From: Prolixibacteraceae bacterium
Lineage (GTDB): Bacteria; Bacteroidota; Bacteroidia; Bacteroidales; Prolixibacteraceae
NCBI GenBank assembly: GCA_007116765.1
Contig: SKHV01000199.1
Coordinates: 1 to 25,411, forward strand
Direction: 5' to 3'
Length of the DNA: 25,411 bases
Shown: one piece after another, positions 1-9,525 of the stretch
How positions within the stretch are numbered: the first letter of the stretch is position 1
Layout: each line of letters opens with the position of its first letter
Program-made: the position numbers and the translations under genes
Notes under the pieces: model-generated
Seen by the model: the letters and a program-made list of their open reading frames with translations, nothing else
Databases searched by the model: none
What the model was told of the DNA's origin: nothing

Positions 1-1
1 A

Positions 2-412
2 CCACAAACCATTTTGCAATGGCAGCTCACGGCCGACTATTCAATACTCACAGGCGGCGGAGTTTTTGGCACTGAAAGGCCACTACGCCCTACGCAACGT
101 TTCTGGAACCTGAAACAATTAGCCGCCACCCCCGAAAACGCTTTTGTGCTGCCCTCGAAGTCATCGTCGGAGTTGATTAACTGCGTGGCTTACGGAAATA
201 TTGCCAAAGGAGAATACGCAGTCCATATTGTAAACAACGGTGCAAAACGAAAAGTAACTATTGTTGGTCTGCCTGAAGAAATTAAATCGTTCAATGTATA
301 TGTAACTGACCGCATAAATGGCATGAAAAAAGTTGAAGTTGTTAAAAGCAATAAAGGCAATGTTGAATTTGACCTTCTGCCTGCTGCTTTTATCTCCCTA
401 TTCGGAAACTAA
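2..412 (+). CDS. Secreted glycoside hydrolase, C-terminal fragment (5' end outside window)
   Basis: The frame is open from the left edge and ends with TAA at 412, so only the last ~136 residues are present. The piece starts with an ILQWQLTADYS segment, then GPLRPTQRFW-like text (here ERPLRPTQRFWNLKQLA), which resembles the end of the (beta/alpha)8 barrel in clan GH-A enzymes of Bacteroidota. The last ~85 residues are beta-rich (for example YAVHIVNNGAKRKVTIVGLP) and fit the small C-terminal beta-sandwich that follows the barrel in GH30-like enzymes. No T9SS sorting tail is visible; the protein ends at AAFISLFGN. The catalytic residues lie outside the window, so the family is an inference; another GH-A family such as GH5 or GH39 is possible. 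A polysaccharide role fits the GH5 and CE6 genes further along. Confidence 0.55.
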   Translation, partial: PQTILQWQLTADYSILTGGGVFGTERPLRPTQRFWNLKQLAATPENAFVLPSKSSSELINCVAYGNIAKGEYAVHIVNNGAKRKVTIVGLPEEIKSFNVYVTDRINGMKKVEVVKSNKGNVEFDLLPAAFISLFGN

Positions 413-490
413 AAAACCAACAAATAAAAACCAACAAAGCATGATCTAATTTGTCTATAATTCGTAAATTTCGACACTAAACAAGAGTAT

Positions 491-3400
491 ATGTTCATAG
501 TCGAAATAATTTACAACCTTACCTTACTTATCGCAATTAGTATTGTTGCAGTTTTTATTGATAGCCGTTGGTCACGTACAACATTATTGGGCTCTGTTTT
601 ATTGGGCTTAATGTTTGGTGCGGCTGCCTTAATTGGAATGATGCAACCATTTTCGTATGCACCCGGTATTTTTTTCGATGGCAGAACGGTTATTCTTAGT
701 ATATGTGCATTATTTTTTGGGCCTGTTTCTGCAATAATTGCAACACTAATTGCCCTTCTTTATAGATTAAGCCTTGGTGGCAGCGGAGTGTTTACAGGCA
801 TTACAACAATTGTTTCATCAGCCATTGTTGGTCTCTCATTTTATTATTATTTAAAAAAACACAACCTAAAAGCTACAACATGGACATTTCTTGGAATGGG
901 GCTTATTGTTCATTTAATAATGATAGCTTTGTTGATTCTTCTTCCCACACAACAACGAATGGAAACATTACAAACCATAGGTCTTACCATAATTATTGTT
1001 TTCCCGATTGCCACTATCTTTATTGGTCATATTTTAAAATTCCAGGACGATAAAATACTCCTGTCAAAAAGAATAAAAGCGAATGAAGAAAAATACCGAC
1101 TACTAGTTGAGAACCAATCCGACTTGCTTGTTAAGGTTGACCCCGATGGCAGTTTCATTTTTGTAAACAACAACTACTGTAAGGTTTTCGGCAAGAATGA
1201 AGATGAATTAATTGGCAAAAAAATTTTGCCACTGGTACACAAAGACGATCGAGAATCGACAGAAGAAGCCATGAAGAAATTATTTGTTCCACCTTACTCA
1301 TGCTATTTAGAACAACGCGCAATGACACAAAACGGTTGGCGCTGGTTCGGGTGGTCTGACAAGGCAGTTGTGAACAGTATTGGTGAAGTTGAATCTATTA
1401 TTGGAGTTGGTCGCGACATAACTGAACGGGTTGAGGCTGAAAATCATGTAAAACTAAACAGAAAAAGACTTGAGATAGCAGAAAAAATGGCGAAGCTGGG
1501 AAGCTGGGAATTTGATACTGTTAATCAGAACAATTGGTGGTCAAAACAAATGTATGAATTCTTTCGATTTAATTCGGAAGATGGAATTCCTTCAATAAAT
1601 GATTATTTAGAACACATACACCCCGAAGACCTTGATTTTGTTGCCCATGTTCTGCAAACGATGATGGAAGGGAATGAACCACCACTAAAAAACTTCAGGA
1701 CAAACCCCAAATATGGCACGATAAAGCATCTAAAACCTACTTACCAACTTGTAAAAGACAACAAAGGCAAAATACTTAGTATTAATGGTACTGTGCTCGA
1801 TATTACTGATACTGTAAATGCCGAGAACCAACTACTCGAAAGCCGCGAAGAACTCAGCATTACCCTAATGTCAATTGGCGATGGAGTGATTGCGACCGAT
1901 ACCAGCGGTAAAATTACCCGCATGAACCCGGTAGCTGAAAAGCTTACAGGGCTAACTATTAACAAAGCAGCCGGGATGCACCTCGAAGAAGTTTTCAGGA
2001 TATTTGATTCCGAAACAAATCAAAAAGTGGAATGCCCCATTTATAAAGTCCTCAAAACAGGGCAAACAGTCGATTTATCGAACCATACCGTATTGCTTTC
2101 GCACAATGGACAAAATTACCACATAGCCGACAGTGCCGCACCTATTGTTGATAAAGATGGAATTATAAAAGGAGTGATTCTTGTATTCTCAAATGTAAGT
2201 TCAAAATACAAAGTGCAAAATGAACTCAACAAAGAACGCAATTTATTACGAAGCGTTATTGACGCCTTGCCATTTAGCTTGTATATTAAAGACTTACGAG
2301 GTCGAAAATTACTTATAAATAAAACAGAAGAAGTTTATACCGGAAAAACAATTGACGAAATTATTGGAAAAACAGATCATGAACTCTACTCAAAAGAATA
2401 TGCCGAAAAATTCAGCATTGACGACAGCAGGGTTCTTAAAAACGGAGAACGCATTATTGACAGGATTGAATCTGTCCCCATTGCCAATGAGGGTGAACGA
2501 TGGATTTCAACAACGAAGTTACCCTGGAAAGATGAACAGGGTAATACAATTGGGCTAATTGGATTTGGAATAGATATAACCGAACGTATTCTTGCTCAGC
2601 AAAAAATCAGAAAACTTTCCGAAGGAATTGAGCAAAGCCCCAATGCCGTTATCATTACAAATGAAAAAGGGCATATTGAATATGTCAACCCTCGCTTTAA
2701 AGAAATGACCGGTTACAATGCCGATAGGGTCATGGGCAAATTACCGCGTATTTTAAAACCAAAAAAAGGAAATGAAAAACTGCTCAAAAATATTTGGGGC
2801 GAAATATCGAATAACAGAAAATGGAAAGGAGATTTTTTAAGCAAAAACAATTCAGGAGAAGAGTTTTGGGAATCAATCTCAATTTCACCAATCACCAACG
2901 ACAAACAAGAAATCACCAACTACCTTTTTATTATTGAGGATATTACCGAACGAAAACAAATGATTGAAGACCTCACCGAAGCCAAAAAACGTGCCGAAGA
3001 GAGTGATCAGCTTAAATCGGCATTTCTGGCCAACATGAGCCACGAAATACGTACACCCATGAACGGCATTTTAGGTTTTGCCGAATTGCTGCAAGAACAG
3101 GATGTTCAAGAAGACACTCGCAAGAAATACCTCGAAGTAATTGACCGAAGCGGTCGACGTATGCTAAATATCATTAACGACATTGTAGATATCTCAAAAA
3201 TTGAAGCCGGCCAGATCAGCATATTTAAACAAGAATTTCACCTAAACGAATTGATCAACGAACAATTCAACTTCTTTTTTAAAGAAACCAAAGAAAAAGA
3301 CTTAAATTTTACTTGCAAAACCGCTCTCGAATATCCCGCTGATCTAATATTTACCGATAAAAGTCGCTTAAGTCAAGTATTGAGCAACTTGATCAAAAAT

Positions 3401-3697
3401 GCTATAAAATTCACCCATCAGGGAGAAATTGAATTTGGATATATTCAAGAGAAAAACATGCTTCAGTTTTACGTAAAAGACTCAGGAATAGGAATAGATA
3501 AGAAAATTGCAAATTCAATTTTTGAACGCTTTCGCCGTGGCGACAACAAATTATCGCGCAACTACGAAGGTGCAGGACTGGGGCTATCAATTTCAAAAGC
3601 TCTGGTTGAAATGATGGGCGGAAGCATCGGTATAGAAAGCAAACATGGAAAAGGTTCTACTTTTTACTTTACAATTCCCTACAAACAAAAAAAATAG
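491..3697 (+). CDS. Membrane sensor histidine kinase, 5TM-LYT sensor plus five PAS domains
   Basis: A 1068-residue membrane kinase. Residues 1-185 form hydrophobic helices with the FDGRTVILSICALFFGP signature of the 5TM-5TMR_LYT (LytS-type) sensor. Five PAS/PAC-like units follow, starting near residues 199, 325, 444, 580 and 709; three or more end in the typical DITER or DITD motif. The kinase core has the H-box HEIRTP with the phospho-acceptor His851, an N-box Asn near 970, the G1 box DSGIGID at 997 and the G2 box GAGLGLSI at 1027. The protein ends shortly after the ATPase domain, so it has no receiver domain and is not a hybrid kinase. No response regulator lies next to it; the neighbour on the right is convergent, 10 bp away. 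The ligand is unknown. LytS-type sensors are linked to cell-wall or small-metabolite signals, and PAS domains could add redox or small-molecule sensing. The ATG at 491 places the first helix at the N-terminus. Confidence 0.9.
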   Translation: MFIVEIIYNLTLLIAISIVAVFIDSRWSRTTLLGSVLLGLMFGAAALIGMMQPFSYAPGIFFDGRTVILSICALFFGPVSAIIATLIALLYRLSLGGSGVFTGITTIVSSAIVGLSFYYYLKKHNLKATTWTFLGMGLIVHLIMIALLILLPTQQRMETLQTIGLTIIIVFPIATIFIGHILKFQDDKILLSKRIKANEEKYRLLVENQSDLLVKVDPDGSFIFVNNNYCKVFGKNEDELIGKKILPLVHKDDRESTEEAMKKLFVPPYSCYLEQRAMTQNGWRWFGWSDKAVVNSIGEVESIIGVGRDITERVEAENHVKLNRKRLEIAEKMAKLGSWEFDTVNQNNWWSKQMYEFFRFNSEDGIPSINDYLEHIHPEDLDFVAHVLQTMMEGNEPPLKNFRTNPKYGTIKHLKPTYQLVKDNKGKILSINGTVLDITDTVNAENQLLESREELSITLMSIGDGVIATDTSGKITRMNPVAEKLTGLTINKAAGMHLEEVFRIFDSETNQKVECPIYKVLKTGQTVDLSNHTVLLSHNGQNYHIADSAAPIVDKDGIIKGVILVFSNVSSKYKVQNELNKERNLLRSVIDALPFSLYIKDLRGRKLLINKTEEVYTGKTIDEIIGKTDHELYSKEYAEKFSIDDSRVLKNGERIIDRIESVPIANEGERWISTTKLPWKDEQGNTIGLIGFGIDITERILAQQKIRKLSEGIEQSPNAVIITNEKGHIEYVNPRFKEMTGYNADRVMGKLPRILKPKKGNEKLLKNIWGEISNNRKWKGDFLSKNNSGEEFWESISISPITNDKQEITNYLFIIEDITERKQMIEDLTEAKKRAEESDQLKSAFLANMSHEIRTPMNGILGFAELLQEQDVQEDTRKKYLEVIDRSGRRMLNIINDIVDISKIEAGQISIFKQEFHLNELINEQFNFFFKETKEKDLNFTCKTALEYPADLIFTDKSRLSQVLSNLIKNAIKFTHQGEIEFGYIQEKNMLQFYVKDSGIGIDKKIANSIFERFRRGDNKLSRNYEGAGLGLSISKALVEMMGGSIGIESKHGKGSTFYFTIPYKQKK

Positions 3698-3707
3698 CAA
3701 AAAAGGA

Positions 3708-4298
3708 TTAAAGATATTTACGAATGTCGCATACTATCATCCCGGCAGCTTTTGCGGCTTCAATTCCAGGGTCAGCATCTTCAAAAACCTGACAGAAAAC
3801 CGGTTCAACATTCAAAAGATTGGCACATTTTAAAAATGTCTCGGGGTTTGGTTTTCCATGCACCACATCGTCGGAAGTAACAATGGCATCCACTTTATCA
3901 AATAGCCCTATTACTTCAAGTGTACGATTAGCGATACGTCGTTCGCCGCCTGTTCCACAAGCTATTGGCATTTTTCCATAGTAACGGTTAAATACATCAA
4001 CTACTTCTTTTATAGCTTGTGTGGTGTCAATGCTTTTATAGTATAAATCTTCTTTTGCTGCCGCAACCTGCTCAGGAATAAAATCAGAAGGGTTGAACAT
4101 CTCCTTAATTTTATACATTTGAGGAATTACCGGCATACCGGCAAACGACAAAAAAAGTTCGTGAGTAAAATCCACTCCATACTCGCCCAAAATTTTACGG
4201 TAAGCTTTAAAATGAGTGGGCATTGTATCGGCCAAAGTGCCATCGATATCGAATATTAAGGCTTGGGCACTTGGGCTAACTGCAATATTTTGTGTCAT
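3708..4298 (-). CDS. HAD-family phosphatase, YqaB-like (beta-phosphoglucomutase subfamily)
   Basis: A 196-residue soluble HAD hydrolase. HAD motif I is IFDIDGT with nucleophile Asp17 and acid/base Asp19, followed by LADTMPTHFKAY, very close to the start of E. coli YqaB. Further on are ACGTGGERR (motif II region), HGKPNPETF with the motif III lysine, and VFEDADPGIEAAKAAGM (motif IV). This order and the length match YqaB, which dephosphorylates fructose-1-phosphate and 6-phosphogluconate; these substrates are carried over from the family and not shown here. A small alpha-helical cap between motifs I and II fits subclass I. It is flanked by convergent and divergent genes and is probably transcribed alone. 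Beta-phosphoglucomutase is the main alternative, but the YqaB-like ends favour a phosphatase. Confidence 0.85.
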   Translation of the reverse strand: MTQNIAVSPSAQALIFDIDGTLADTMPTHFKAYRKILGEYGVDFTHELFLSFAGMPVIPQMYKIKEMFNPSDFIPEQVAAAKEDLYYKSIDTTQAIKEVVDVFNRYYGKMPIACGTGGERRIANRTLEVIGLFDKVDAIVTSDDVVHGKPNPETFLKCANLLNVEPVFCQVFEDADPGIEAAKAAGMIVCDIRKYL

Positions 4299-4416
4299 AA
4301 ATCAGTTTTAATAATAAGGTGCAAGTAATCAAAAATGTGATTTATGTTGAAAACAAGTGGTACTTTTTTGGTTAATTTGACCTTAGAATAACATTTTCTT
4401 ACTATTTTGTTCATTA

Positions 4417-7400
4417 ATGCGAAACAAGAAGAAACATACCACAACCATTGTTTTACGAACTCTCGTAATTGCTACAATGTCGCTATTATACCTAACGGCT
4501 ATGTTTCTTGTTGTTACAGTTGTTTTTAATTTTGATATCATACTCAAGCAAAAACTCACCGGGTTGATGCACGAGGCAAGCAAGCAAACTTATACATTCG
4601 ATTATGAAAGCATTCAAATCGATTTTCTAAATAGAAAAATAGCGGTAAGCGATATTTATATTGAACCAAGCAAACCCGATGCAAGCCAAAGCCAATACGC
4701 CATTTACACCCCAAAACTTTCAGTTTCACACATAAAACTAGTCACCCTTATTAGCCAGCGCCGTTTTGTTGCTGCTTTGCTCGATTTCGACAATCCCGAC
4801 GTAAGCTTATCGTCGGGAGAAAAAGTAAGCCTTCAAGATTTAGAAAATTCAAAAGTAATGCAGGGCGATACACTTTTTATTCCGTTCTTTCAGGAAATAT
4901 TCTTTGACACCCTGCGCATTAATAACGCAAGTTTTCAATTGGATACACTGTTTAACGATTCTATTACTCATCCAAAAATATATCTTGAAGCCACTCACTT
5001 TAAACTGGGCGGACAAAAATTCACCAACATACCTTATCCCTTCGATGTTTCAGACCTTTCGATTATTGTCAGAAACCTGCAACAGCCTATGCCCGATAGT
5101 CTTCATCGTATTTCGGTTGACGAAATAAAACTTTCGCTGCTCAATAAGAATATCAAAGCACAAAATGTAAATTTAACACCGACCAAACATACTACAACCT
5201 TCGAAAATCTTTACACTATTTCAATGCCCGAAATTGCAATCAAAACCACAATGATCGATAAACTGCTACAATCGGATACGATAAACCTTGAAACTTTTCA
5301 CATAAAAAACCCATCAATTAAAATCAAATTTGGATCCAAAATCCAGCAGGGCACACCTTTAAATGAAATCAACCTACACAAACTAATTGAAAATAAAATA
5401 CAATGGGTGAATATTAAACACTTTTCAGTTGAAAATGCGCAAGTAGAACTAATTCCTTCGGATAGTAAGCTTGTGGCGCAATATGCCGAAAACCTGACGA
5501 TTAACTTCTACGATTTCAGAGCCGACTCGACTTCTTACAGGGACAAAAACAGAATTCTTTCGGCGAATAGCCTTGATGCTTCAATGCAACAATTCACGCT
5601 AAATCATTTGGATCAAATACACCAACTTGTGATCGAAGACCTGCAAGCAAATTCGGCCAACAATATAATTTCTAGCGGCAAAATTCATTTTAACCCTTTA
5701 CCACACATCAATACAGAAACAGCTAGCACTTTAATTGAAACCACAGCCAGCTCGGTAGAATTTTCAGGTGTCGATTTTCATGCCTTCTATCATGAGAAGA
5801 TTGTACCAATGAAAAACCTCGTAATTAACAACCCTGAATCTACTGTGGGAATTCAGCAGCAACTAATTAATAAAGAAACACCAAAAGACAAAAGTATAAT
5901 ACTTGAAAAAACAAGCGATTACCTGAAAGGGATATACGTTGACGAAGCCTCAATACTTAATGGCAAGCTTCAATACAGCTATCTGACCCATGACAAGAAA
6001 GAAGGTTTTTTCTCAACCCATTATGCCTTCAATCTTTCCGATTTATCAGTCGATAGTGCCACTTTCTTTCAGTCTGATAAAATATTCTTTGCCGAAAATT
6101 TCGATGTGAATTTTTCAGATGCCGAACTACAGCTTGCCGATGGGAAACACTTTATGACCATTGACAATTTGAATATGTCGAGTGTGGGAAAACAGGCCGA
6201 AATGCATAATCTGAAAATTAAGCCTACTGAAGAGTACCATACTGATGAACAAACTGAATATTTTGACATTGAATTTCCTCGAATACAATTAAGAGGGGCG
6301 AATTTGCATCGTGCCTTTTTCGAAAAAGAACTTATTATAGCAGAGCTATCAATCTATAACCCGGTATTCAATGTCGAAAAATACGGTAAATGGACTAGCG
6401 AAAACCAGACTGGAGAAACAGATTTTGATTACCACAATGAAATTTATAAGCTAATTTCAGATTATCTCTACAAAATAAAAATTAACCAGCTGAATATGCA
6501 CAATGGCCTGTTGAATTTGAATCAATATCAATCACATCAAGCCAATTTTCATTTATCAAACAAATTCTCGGTTAAGTTAAGTAATTTCGAAATTGACGCT
6601 TTTGCCGGGCAGCGTACCCACACACTATTTTTCTCCGAAAACATTGACTTGATACTTAAAGATCAAACTTTCAACCTCACCGATGGAGTGCACAAAATAT
6701 TGGCTCGTGAAATTGGTATTCTCTCGTCGGAAAACAGGTTTTACATAAAAGATGCAAACCTTTATCCCGATATACTTTCGAAAAAATTCGAGAATATGCG
6801 CATTTCATATTTTGCAAATATTCCTCTACTCAATATCACCAATACCGATATTTTTAGTTTTTTTAACCGGGGTGAACTCAATGTAGATGAGGTAATACTT
6901 ACTGAACCATCAATAAGATTAATGATTAATCCTGAAGTTGAAACAAAAGCGAATACTAATCAAGACCACATAGTGTTTTTTGAAGACATTAAACTGCTAA
7001 ATACAAACAAAATAATAATTAAAAACGGAAATCTCGAACTGGTCAATTACATTAACCACAAAAATATACCTTATGCCAATGCCCGCGTTAATTTTGAAAT
7101 GGAGAAGCTGCAACTCACAAATATTGATAATAACCTCGATTATTGGTACGATGATTTTTCAATAGCACTTAACTCGGTAAATTTCGATCTGGATGATGAC
7201 TTACACATGCTTAAAGCCGAAAATTTGAATTATGCCCTCAGTACAAAAACAATTGGCTTAGAAAACCTACAATTATTACCCACACGTCCTATTGCAGAAA
7301 GTGAAAGAATTCAGCATTTCGAACTTCAAATACCAACGCTAAGCATAAGCAACTTCGATTTCAATCACTACTTAGAAAACCAAACAATTGCAACAAACCA

Positions 7401-8703
7401 AATAAACATAAACTCGCCTCGCTTAATCATAAACGACAAGCGTATTGAAAAACAATCTACACGTTCGCCCTATAATCTGGATTTATATTCTGCCATTTCG
7501 CCAATTGCAAATTCAGTTTCAGCAAATTCAGTTTCTGTAAACAATGCAAGTGTCAGTACTAAGGGCAGAAATCAGATGCAGCTCAACGACATAAACATTC
7601 ATTCAAATAATTTTCTGATTGACGAACACGTTCATGACGAGCAACGCTTTCTCAATTCAGAAGAAACATCGATAAGCGTAAACAATTACGAAACAACCAT
7701 TTCAAACGGACATTTTATATTTAAAACCGACAAAATTGAAGTAAATACTGATGGCAGATTTGCAATAACAGGTGCTTCGCTTTCACCAACACTTACCCGT
7801 GGCGAATATGCCCGTATTAAAAAGTACGAAGCCGACTATTTTGAGATAAACAATGCAAACATGAGTGGTACAAATTTCGATGTACAAAAATTTATTGAAA
7901 ACGGAGACCTAATAATTGAAGATATTTTTACTGAGTTTGACAGTGTTAAAATTCACAGAAACAAAACCTATCCGTTGAATCCAACTCAACGTCCTCCCAT
8001 GCCACAGCAAGCCATTCGCGATTTAAAACGGAATCTTAAAATAAAGAATGCACAAATAAAAGCTAATTATTTTGAATATACAGAGCTTGAAAGCGGAGCA
8101 GCCGACACAAGTTATGTATACTTTACCGGACTCAATGCCGGTGTTAAAAACATCAACAACATCAACACGGCAGAAGAACCTTTTATGATATCGGAAATTG
8201 AAGCTTATTTAATGGGTGAAGGACTTACCAACATAAGATCCGAATGGAATTTACACTCATTCAACAACGAATTCACAATGAATGCAATATGCCACGAAAT
8301 GCCTCTTGCCTTACTCAACCCCATTACTGAACCCAGCCTCAATCTATCGGTTCGCGAAGGCATTAACCGCAGGCTTGAAGCTTCGTTTAAAGCCAATAAC
8401 GATTCGTCGGTGGGAACTATGAAATTTACATATAATGATTTGAGGGTTTCTATTTTAAACCAAAAAGACGGAGAAGTGAAAGAAGAAAAATTCCTGAGCT
8501 TTCTGATAAATACTTTGGCACTAAAATCAGATAATCCCCGTCGTGGCCGCATTCTTATTCCTTCGCGCTTTACTCATCATCGCGACAAGCAACGTTCAAT
8601 TGTAGGATATTGCTGGCGTTCAATTTATGCCGGAATTCAGGTTTCGTTAGGAATGAAGGACAAAGAAAAACAACCTGAAGAAGACGAACAGCGCACTAAT
8701 TAG
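4417..8703 (+). CDS. Giant AsmA-like membrane-anchored protein with seven ~173-residue repeats
   Basis: A 1428-residue protein with a basic N-terminus (MRNKKKH) and one transmembrane helix at about residues 11-39; the rest is a long, beta-rich, non-cytoplasmic region. The alternating I/L/V strands and the recurring IxxIxIxNPxIxI phrase are those of AsmA, DUF748 and TamB-type proteins, now seen as bridge-like lipid-transfer grooves. Residues 75-1180 contain seven tandem units (see the repeat entry). The C-terminal third (1190-1400) differs and contains SFKANNDSSVGTMKFTYNDL and a basic stretch (SRFTHHRDKQRS) before an acidic tail. No cysteine-rich or enzymatic motif was seen. The gene stands alone, 119 bp after a divergent gene and 86 bp before rubrerythrin. 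A role in envelope lipid transport or outer-membrane homeostasis is inferred from fold type only. The ATG at 4417 puts the positive residues just before the helix. Confidence 0.8.
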   Translation: MRNKKKHTTTIVLRTLVIATMSLLYLTAMFLVVTVVFNFDIILKQKLTGLMHEASKQTYTFDYESIQIDFLNRKIAVSDIYIEPSKPDASQSQYAIYTPKLSVSHIKLVTLISQRRFVAALLDFDNPDVSLSSGEKVSLQDLENSKVMQGDTLFIPFFQEIFFDTLRINNASFQLDTLFNDSITHPKIYLEATHFKLGGQKFTNIPYPFDVSDLSIIVRNLQQPMPDSLHRISVDEIKLSLLNKNIKAQNVNLTPTKHTTTFENLYTISMPEIAIKTTMIDKLLQSDTINLETFHIKNPSIKIKFGSKIQQGTPLNEINLHKLIENKIQWVNIKHFSVENAQVELIPSDSKLVAQYAENLTINFYDFRADSTSYRDKNRILSANSLDASMQQFTLNHLDQIHQLVIEDLQANSANNIISSGKIHFNPLPHINTETASTLIETTASSVEFSGVDFHAFYHEKIVPMKNLVINNPESTVGIQQQLINKETPKDKSIILEKTSDYLKGIYVDEASILNGKLQYSYLTHDKKEGFFSTHYAFNLSDLSVDSATFFQSDKIFFAENFDVNFSDAELQLADGKHFMTIDNLNMSSVGKQAEMHNLKIKPTEEYHTDEQTEYFDIEFPRIQLRGANLHRAFFEKELIIAELSIYNPVFNVEKYGKWTSENQTGETDFDYHNEIYKLISDYLYKIKINQLNMHNGLLNLNQYQSHQANFHLSNKFSVKLSNFEIDAFAGQRTHTLFFSENIDLILKDQTFNLTDGVHKILAREIGILSSENRFYIKDANLYPDILSKKFENMRISYFANIPLLNITNTDIFSFFNRGELNVDEVILTEPSIRLMINPEVETKANTNQDHIVFFEDIKLLNTNKIIIKNGNLELVNYINHKNIPYANARVNFEMEKLQLTNIDNNLDYWYDDFSIALNSVNFDLDDDLHMLKAENLNYALSTKTIGLENLQLLPTRPIAESERIQHFELQIPTLSISNFDFNHYLENQTIATNQININSPRLIINDKRIEKQSTRSPYNLDLYSAISPIANSVSANSVSVNNASVSTKGRNQMQLNDINIHSNNFLIDEHVHDEQRFLNSEETSISVNNYETTISNGHFIFKTDKIEVNTDGRFAITGASLSPTLTRGEYARIKKYEADYFEINNANMSGTNFDVQKFIENGDLIIEDIFTEFDSVKIHRNKTYPLNPTQRPPMPQQAIRDLKRNLKIKNAQIKANYFEYTELESGAADTSYVYFTGLNAGVKNINNINTAEEPFMISEIEAYLMGEGLTNIRSEWNLHSFNNEFTMNAICHEMPLALLNPITEPSLNLSVREGINRRLEASFKANNDSSVGTMKFTYNDLRVSILNQKDGEVKEEKFLSFLINTLALKSDNPRRGRILIPSRFTHHRDKQRSIVGYCWRSIYAGIQVSLGMKDKEKQPEEDEQRTN
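4639..7956 (+). repeat. Seven tandem protein-level repeat units of ~173 residues
   Basis: Within the 4417-8703 protein a module recurs seven times. Each copy has a first anchor ending in proline (IEP, LTP, FNP, IKP, LYP, LLP, LSP) at residues 84, 255, 427, 603, 784, 955 and 1124, spaced 171, 172, 176, 181, 171 and 169. About 43-51 residues later a second anchor follows (NP, NP, NP, NP, EP, SP, then FD) at residues 127, 299, 473, 649, 831, 1001 and 1175, spaced 172, 174, 176, 182, 170 and 174. Between them five of seven copies carry a third motif of the form (I/T/M/F)P followed by alternating hydrophobics, at 99, 271, 621, 803 and 973. Sequence identity between copies is low, so the repeat is not obvious at the DNA level. 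Confidence 0.75.
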
Positions 8704-8789
8704 AATGATTATTGATTTTATAATACCTATCTGCATTTCATATTTTTTTTCTATTTTTAGGATTCAATCAATTTAAAACCATTTATCAT

Positions 8790-9365
8790 ATGACTAGTTT
8801 AAAAGGAACTCAAACCGAGAAAAATCTATTGAAAGCCTTTGCAGGTGAATCACAGGCACGTAGCCGCTACACCTATTTTGCAAAACAAGCGAAAAAAGAA
8901 GGATTGGAACAAATAGCAGCCCTTTTCACGGAAACTGCCGATAACGAATTAGAGCACGCAAAACGTTTTTTCAAGTTTCTTGAAGGGGGCATGGTTGAAA
9001 TTACAGCAAGCTATCCGGCCGGAGTAGTTGGAAACACGCTCGAAAACCTCAAGGCAGCTGCCGAAGGCGAAAATGAAGAGTGGAGCCTGCTTTACCCCGA
9101 ATTTGCCAAAGTAGCCGACGAAGAAGGATTCAAACAAATTGCCCTTGTTTTTAAAATGATTGCTAAGGTAGAACAAGCCCACGAAGAGCGCTACATGAAA
9201 CTTTACAAAAACCTAGAAGAAGGTAAAGTTTTCAAACGCGACGGTAAAGTTACCTGGAAATGCCGCAATTGTGGTTTCATTCACGAAGGTTCAGCTGCGC
9301 CACAAAAATGCCCTGCATGCGACCACTCGCAAGCACATTTCGAAATAAAAGAAGAAACCTACTAG
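8790..9365 (+). CDS. rbr: Rubrerythrin (peroxide-scavenging diiron protein)
   Basis: A 191-residue cytoplasmic protein of usual rubrerythrin length. Residues 1-145 form the ferritin-like four-helix domain with all expected diiron ligands: Glu20 (AGESQAR), Glu53 and His56 (DNELEH), Glu94, Glu97, Glu128 and His131 (VEQAHEERY). Residues 155-185 form the C-terminal rubredoxin-like domain with two CxxC pairs, Cys158/Cys161 and Cys174/Cys177. The protein reduces hydrogen peroxide to water using electrons from rubredoxin or an NADH reductase, and protects anaerobes and microaerophiles. The gene is monocistronic: it follows an 86-bp gap and ends at a strong terminator. Its presence suggests an anaerobic or facultative lifestyle. 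No PerR-like operator could be recognised upstream. Confidence 0.96.
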   Translation: MTSLKGTQTEKNLLKAFAGESQARSRYTYFAKQAKKEGLEQIAALFTETADNELEHAKRFFKFLEGGMVEITASYPAGVVGNTLENLKAAAEGENEEWSLLYPEFAKVADEEGFKQIALVFKMIAKVEQAHEERYMKLYKNLEEGKVFKRDGKVTWKCRNCGFIHEGSAAPQKCPACDHSQAHFEIKEETY

Positions 9366-9427
9366 CGCTTGAAATCGTAGATGTAGCAAGAAAATTTATC
9401 AAGAAACTTTGTATCGAATATTCTATA

Positions 9428-9470
9428 AAAAATCAGGAAGGAAATAAATTCTTTCTGATTTTTTTATTTT
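9428..9470 (+). terminator. Rho-independent terminator after rubrerythrin
   Basis: The arm at 9428-9442 pairs with the arm at 9449-9463 over 15 bp (two G-U pairs), with a 6-nt loop, and is followed by a T-rich tract (TT, then ATTTT). It lies 62 nt after the rubrerythrin stop and insulates it from the GH5 gene. Confidence 0.8.
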
Positions 9471-9525
9471 ATACTATTCGCTACTTTTATCCACAGAATA
9501 TATTTTTTTAAACACAGTTTTACAA

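Noticed and set aside
8205..8552. 115-codon minus-strand frame inside the giant AsmA-like gene
   Set aside because: An antisense shadow of a continuous coding region; the product has low complexity and no family features.
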